This document shows positions 61,384-64,000 of a stretch of 64,000 bases of DNA, piece by piece. A program made the translations under genes and the position numbers. Each line of letters starts with the position of its first letter. Position 1 is the first letter of the stretch. Source of the DNA: an uncultured Pseudoteredinibacter sp. (GTDB taxonomy: Bacteria > Pseudomonadota > Gammaproteobacteria > Pseudomonadales > Cellvibrionaceae); assembly GCF_947500695.1 (NCBI RefSeq), contig NZ_CANMSS010000005.1, positions 186,001 through 250,000 on the forward strand. The letters run 5' to 3'. Below the pieces are notes generated by a model. The model made no database searches and was not told where the DNA came from. It was given only the letters and a program-made list of their open reading frames with translations.

Positions 61384-61530
61384 CTATAGTAGTTGAAGTT
61401 TGTTTAACGACTGAGCGAATGGTAGTGATGGGTCGGTGTTTGCGTCTTTATCTAGCCTTATATTCCAATTTCTATCTTTGAAATACCCGCCGGAGATTAA
61501 ATGTAGAGTGCTATTGCTAAGTGTTTTCAT
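61384..61530 (-). CDS. Double-glycine leader peptide 1 (48 aa)
   Basis: ATG at 61530. The leader MKTLSNSTLHLISGG ends in Gly-Gly; the 33-residue core begins YFKDRNWNIRLDKDANTDPS and is polar and mixed-charge, unlike the hydrophobic cores of the other two. It could be a different activity, an inducing pheromone, or a peptide that needs modification. The stop is 11 bp before the next ATG. Confidence 0.82.
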   Translation of the reverse strand: MKTLSNSTLHLISGGYFKDRNWNIRLDKDANTDPSLPFAQSLNKLQLL

Positions 61531-61538
61531 GTTGATAC

Positions 61539-61661
61539 CTATATTTTGTTAATGGCCGCTTCTTCCTTTGCATTGGTGATTCCTATCTTGCGACGTTTGT
61601 AATCTAGTTTTTTGCTCGATTTATTAAATAAGCCATAAGTTGTCTTGCTACGATTTATCAT
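61539..61661 (-). CDS. Small basic ORF at the head of the peptide operon (40 aa)
   Basis: ATG at 61661 behind AAGG. The product MINRSKTTYGLFNKSSKKLD... has about eleven Lys/Arg in 40 residues, no Gly-Gly leader and no recognised family. Its stop is eight bases before peptide 1, so it would be co-translated with it. Possibly a regulator or leader ORF; whether it is made is uncertain. Confidence 0.45.
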   Translation of the reverse strand: MINRSKTTYGLFNKSSKKLDYKRRKIGITNAKEEAAINKI

Positions 61662-61768
61662 CGTTTGCCTTAATTACCGCTCATAGATTTACTCTGTTTG
61701 TCTGATTCTCTCACCATTACACAGCTATCTATCATTCATCTATCCGATAACTAGCATGGAATTAAGCT

Positions 61769-63007
61769 GTGTTCAGACAAGAAGCCATAAATCAACAAAC
61801 CCATAGGCTTGAAGGCCGAGTGCTGTTGACCCACTCGAAAGGACTGCTTTTCTGGATTTCTATTTTCCTAAGTTTCTTTTTGATCGCATTAGTTTTCCTG
61901 TCGGTCGCGGAGTATTCAAAAAAGAATTTTGCGCAAGGTTATATTGTTTCATCTCAGGCGATTACTCGGCACACTGTAGATAAGCCCTCGATTATCGAGG
62001 AGGTTTTTGTTTCAGAAGGGCAGCTAGTGGAGAAGGGGCAGAAGCTTGCTCGTATTACTCGTAACAGAATTACCGACGGTTCTGGTGTGTCAAAAGTTGA
62101 GGCGGCCATATCGAGTATTCAAAGTGATCTTTCTCGATTGTCAGAGGAAGAGAATCTCTATAAAGAAAGCACAAAGACAGAGCTTAGTGCCTTACAGTTG
62201 GAAATCAAAAGTCTAAATGATGAGTCGGAACTACTTAATAAGCAAGAATCGCTTGCAAAAACTAAGTTAGTGATAGCTGAAAAACAACTGGCTCGAAGTA
62301 AGTTACTCTCGAAGAAGTTTTATATCAGGGCGCAGGATGTCGACTTGGTGCACGAAAAAGTTGTCTCAGAAAAAAGTCAGGTGGCACATCTTGCTTATCA
62401 AGCAACCCTTAAGCGCCGAGAAAAAATTAAGATCGAAAAATCATTAAAGAGTTTAGGGCATGATCTCGAATCTAAATTGCTTGCCATAGAGCAGCAAAGG
62501 AGTCAATTAAGCTTAAAGCTTCAGGATATCAGCTCCGAAAAGCAGTCTTATCTTGTGGCGAAGGGTGCTGGGAGGGTTTCTAGTTTGCTACTCCGTAAAG
62601 GAGAGCTGGCAAATCCGGCGGTCTCGGTGGTTGATATTCTTCCCCAGGACTCCAGTTGGCAGGCGGTTTTACTGTTACCCGCGAACAGTTCTGGACTGAT
62701 CGCTGAGGGGCAGGCGGTGAATATTCGTATGGAAGCATTTCCTTATCAGCAGTTTGGTACTTTGAAAGGTAAGTTGCTCAAGCTTGATCAAAGCTTAAGT
62801 CACCCTGGCGAGGTAAGGCTGGAGCTTAGCCCGCAGGCGGCTGTTTACCGTGCTTGGGTAAGTATTGATTCGCAGACAATTCAATATCAAGGCAAGGAGT
62901 ATGGTTTGCGACAGGGGATGTTGCTAAGTGCAGATGTGATTCAACAGCGAAAATCGATATTGGCCTGGCTATTTGGAAGTCTAAGCGAAGCCATTGATAG
63001 ATTGTAA
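61769..63007 (+). CDS. HlyD-family membrane fusion protein for peptide export
   Basis: A 412-residue adaptor of the CvaA/HlyD type, which bridges the inner-membrane ABC exporter to an outer-membrane channel. GTG start. Membrane anchor at about residues 27-49 (GLLFWISIFLSFFLIALVFL), then a biotinyl-lipoyl half (EEVFVSEGQLVEKGQKLARI), a long coiled-coil hairpin (about 110-240) and a beta-barrel part after AKGAGRVSSLLLRKGE. Divergent from the peptide genes, 17 bp before the C39 exporter gene. Confidence 0.92.
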   Translation: MFRQEAINQQTHRLEGRVLLTHSKGLLFWISIFLSFFLIALVFLSVAEYSKKNFAQGYIVSSQAITRHTVDKPSIIEEVFVSEGQLVEKGQKLARITRNRITDGSGVSKVEAAISSIQSDLSRLSEEENLYKESTKTELSALQLEIKSLNDESELLNKQESLAKTKLVIAEKQLARSKLLSKKFYIRAQDVDLVHEKVVSEKSQVAHLAYQATLKRREKIKIEKSLKSLGHDLESKLLAIEQQRSQLSLKLQDISSEKQSYLVAKGAGRVSSLLLRKGELANPAVSVVDILPQDSSWQAVLLLPANSSGLIAEGQAVNIRMEAFPYQQFGTLKGKLLKLDQSLSHPGEVRLELSPQAAVYRAWVSIDSQTIQYQGKEYGLRQGMLLSADVIQQRKSILAWLFGSLSEAIDRL

Positions 63008-63024
63008 GTGAGGGAGATAGTGAA

Positions 63025-64000
63025 ATGGGCTCTACAGCAGAACTACTGGATTTCGGATTTTCAAAAAAGGTACCCATTATTCTTCAGTCTGAAGTCGCTG
63101 AATGCGGCTTAGCTTGCCTCGCCATGATTTTGTCTTTTTACGGTTATAAGTCGAGCGTAGTAAATCTCAGGGGATGTATGAGCGGTGGCCTGCAAGGGTG
63201 TAATTTGCAGCAACTTATGGACGCCGCAGAAGAAAAACATCTAGGGAGTCGTGCTTTGCAATGCGAGTTACAAGAGATTGGCCAATTGCAAACACCTTGT
63301 GTCTTACACTGGGATATGAATCACTTTGTTGTGTTAGAGAGCGTCTCTTCCTCCAATAAAAAGGTGGTTATTGTCGACCCCGCTAAGGGGCGGCTCACGA
63401 TGGATTTGGCTCAGTTTTCCCAGCATTTCACCGGTATCGCTTTAGAACTTAGCCCCAACGAAGGGTTTGAGCTTAAAGATATTCGCAACCCATTGCGTTT
63501 AAAGCAGTTATGGTCTGGTATTCAGGGCCTTCCTAGCCAACTTGTGTTAATGCTATTGCTTTCTGTGGTGCTTCAGCTCTGCGCACTGGCCATGCCCTAT
63601 TATATGCAAATTGTCATGGATGAGATTTTGCTGTTAGCCGATAAATCTCTGATGTTGGTAGTGTTTATCGGTTTTTGTTTGATCACTTTGTTTTCTACAG
63701 TCGCATCGATATGTCGATCCTTTCTTTTATTGCGGCTTTCCAGTCTCTTAAGCTTGTTTATGGGGAGTAATCTATTTCGTCATTTAAGCAGGCTATCAAT
63801 GAGCTTCTTTGAAGCTCGTCATGTTGGAGATATCGTCTCTCGTTTTTCTTCTCTGGGCTTTATTCGAGAACGAATTACTCAAGGGGTCGTAGAAACCATC
63901 GTAGATGGTGCAATGTCAGTTCTGGTTTTGGCTTTGATGTTTATCTATTCCCCAAAACTAACATTTTGCGTTTTGGCAATTGCCTTAGCGTATTTCCTGT
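63025..64000 (+). CDS. C39-peptidase bacteriocin ABC exporter (3' end outside window)
   Basis: At least 325 codons, cut by the right edge. RBS GGGAG before ATG. The N-terminal C39 peptidase domain is complete: QSEVAECGLACLAMI with Gln21 and catalytic Cys27, HFVVL with His100, and VDPAKG with Asp118. It cuts double-glycine leaders while exporting the cargo. The transmembrane domain starts at about residue 150 (LVLMLLLSVVLQLCALAMPY). The ATPase domain would lie beyond the window. Confidence 0.95.
   Translation, partial: MGSTAELLDFGFSKKVPIILQSEVAECGLACLAMILSFYGYKSSVVNLRGCMSGGLQGCNLQQLMDAAEEKHLGSRALQCELQEIGQLQTPCVLHWDMNHFVVLESVSSSNKKVVIVDPAKGRLTMDLAQFSQHFTGIALELSPNEGFELKDIRNPLRLKQLWSGIQGLPSQLVLMLLLSVVLQLCALAMPYYMQIVMDEILLLADKSLMLVVFIGFCLITLFSTVASICRSFLLLRLSSLLSLFMGSNLFRHLSRLSMSFFEARHVGDIVSRFSSLGFIRERITQGVVETIVDGAMSVLVLALMFIYSPKLTFCVLAIALAYFL

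Overview
The window looks like the chromosome of a marine, Gram-negative gammaproteobacterium of the Cellvibrionales/Pseudomonadales type. The evidence is the Pseudomonas-like block holC-pepA with divergent lptF-lptG, a GluRS of the pseudomonad type, a FimV-type LysM protein, two large TonB-dependent receptors, an autotransporter and envelope lipoproteins. Assignment below that level is inference.

Positions 1-12910 are mostly core genome: a low-complexity protein (cut by the left edge), holC, pepA, lptF-lptG, an RDD membrane protein, a small exported protein, a YegS-type lipid kinase, gltX and a FimV-domain protein behind a convincing CRP/Vfr-type site. A tRNA-Ala(GGC) gene follows at 12911.

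Positions 12918-28648 form an integrated element of about 15.7 kb. It lies between a 62-bp perfect direct repeat: one copy is inside the intact tRNA-Ala, and the other is a tRNA remnant without a matching 5' acceptor strand. The element carries a tyrosine integrase next to the intact tRNA, several small orphan genes and a C-protein-like XRE regulator with its own dyad operator. It also has a large protein joining an SF2-like helicase to a C-terminal PrimPol-like primase, a 1.2-kb non-coding region rich in inverted repeats (candidate origin/centromere) and a ParA gene leading a small operon. A PD-(D/E)xK-like nuclease and a complete EcoRII-type restriction-modification pair end it. Together these suggest a plasmid-like integrative element carrying host-defence cargo. 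Just beyond it are an HNH endonuclease gene and a decayed type I restriction (hsdR) fragment.

Positions 30112-45113 hold envelope and metabolic genes: a TonB-domain protein, an operon of TonB receptor plus ABC-2 exporter (ATPase and two permeases), a 1061-residue secreted VPS10/BNR-propeller protein, a pseudouridine synthase, and an Old Yellow Enzyme whose promoter has the 19-bp spacer typical of MerR control, divergent from a MerR gene. Positions 45457-58745 hold a BspA-type LRR/Calx-beta autotransporter and a catabolic-looking cluster: PadR, RetSat-like oxidoreductase, TetR, TonB receptor, amidohydrolase and DUF3604 protein. Paired palindromes lie in front of the regulated genes.

Positions 58796-64000 end with an exported methyltransferase-like protein, a TonB-domain lipoprotein and an apparently unannotated bacteriocin/microcin locus. 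It has three consecutive short genes with 15-residue double-glycine leaders on the minus strand, and divergent genes for an HlyD-type adaptor and a C39-peptidase ABC exporter (cut by the right edge). Two small membrane proteins downstream are immunity candidates.
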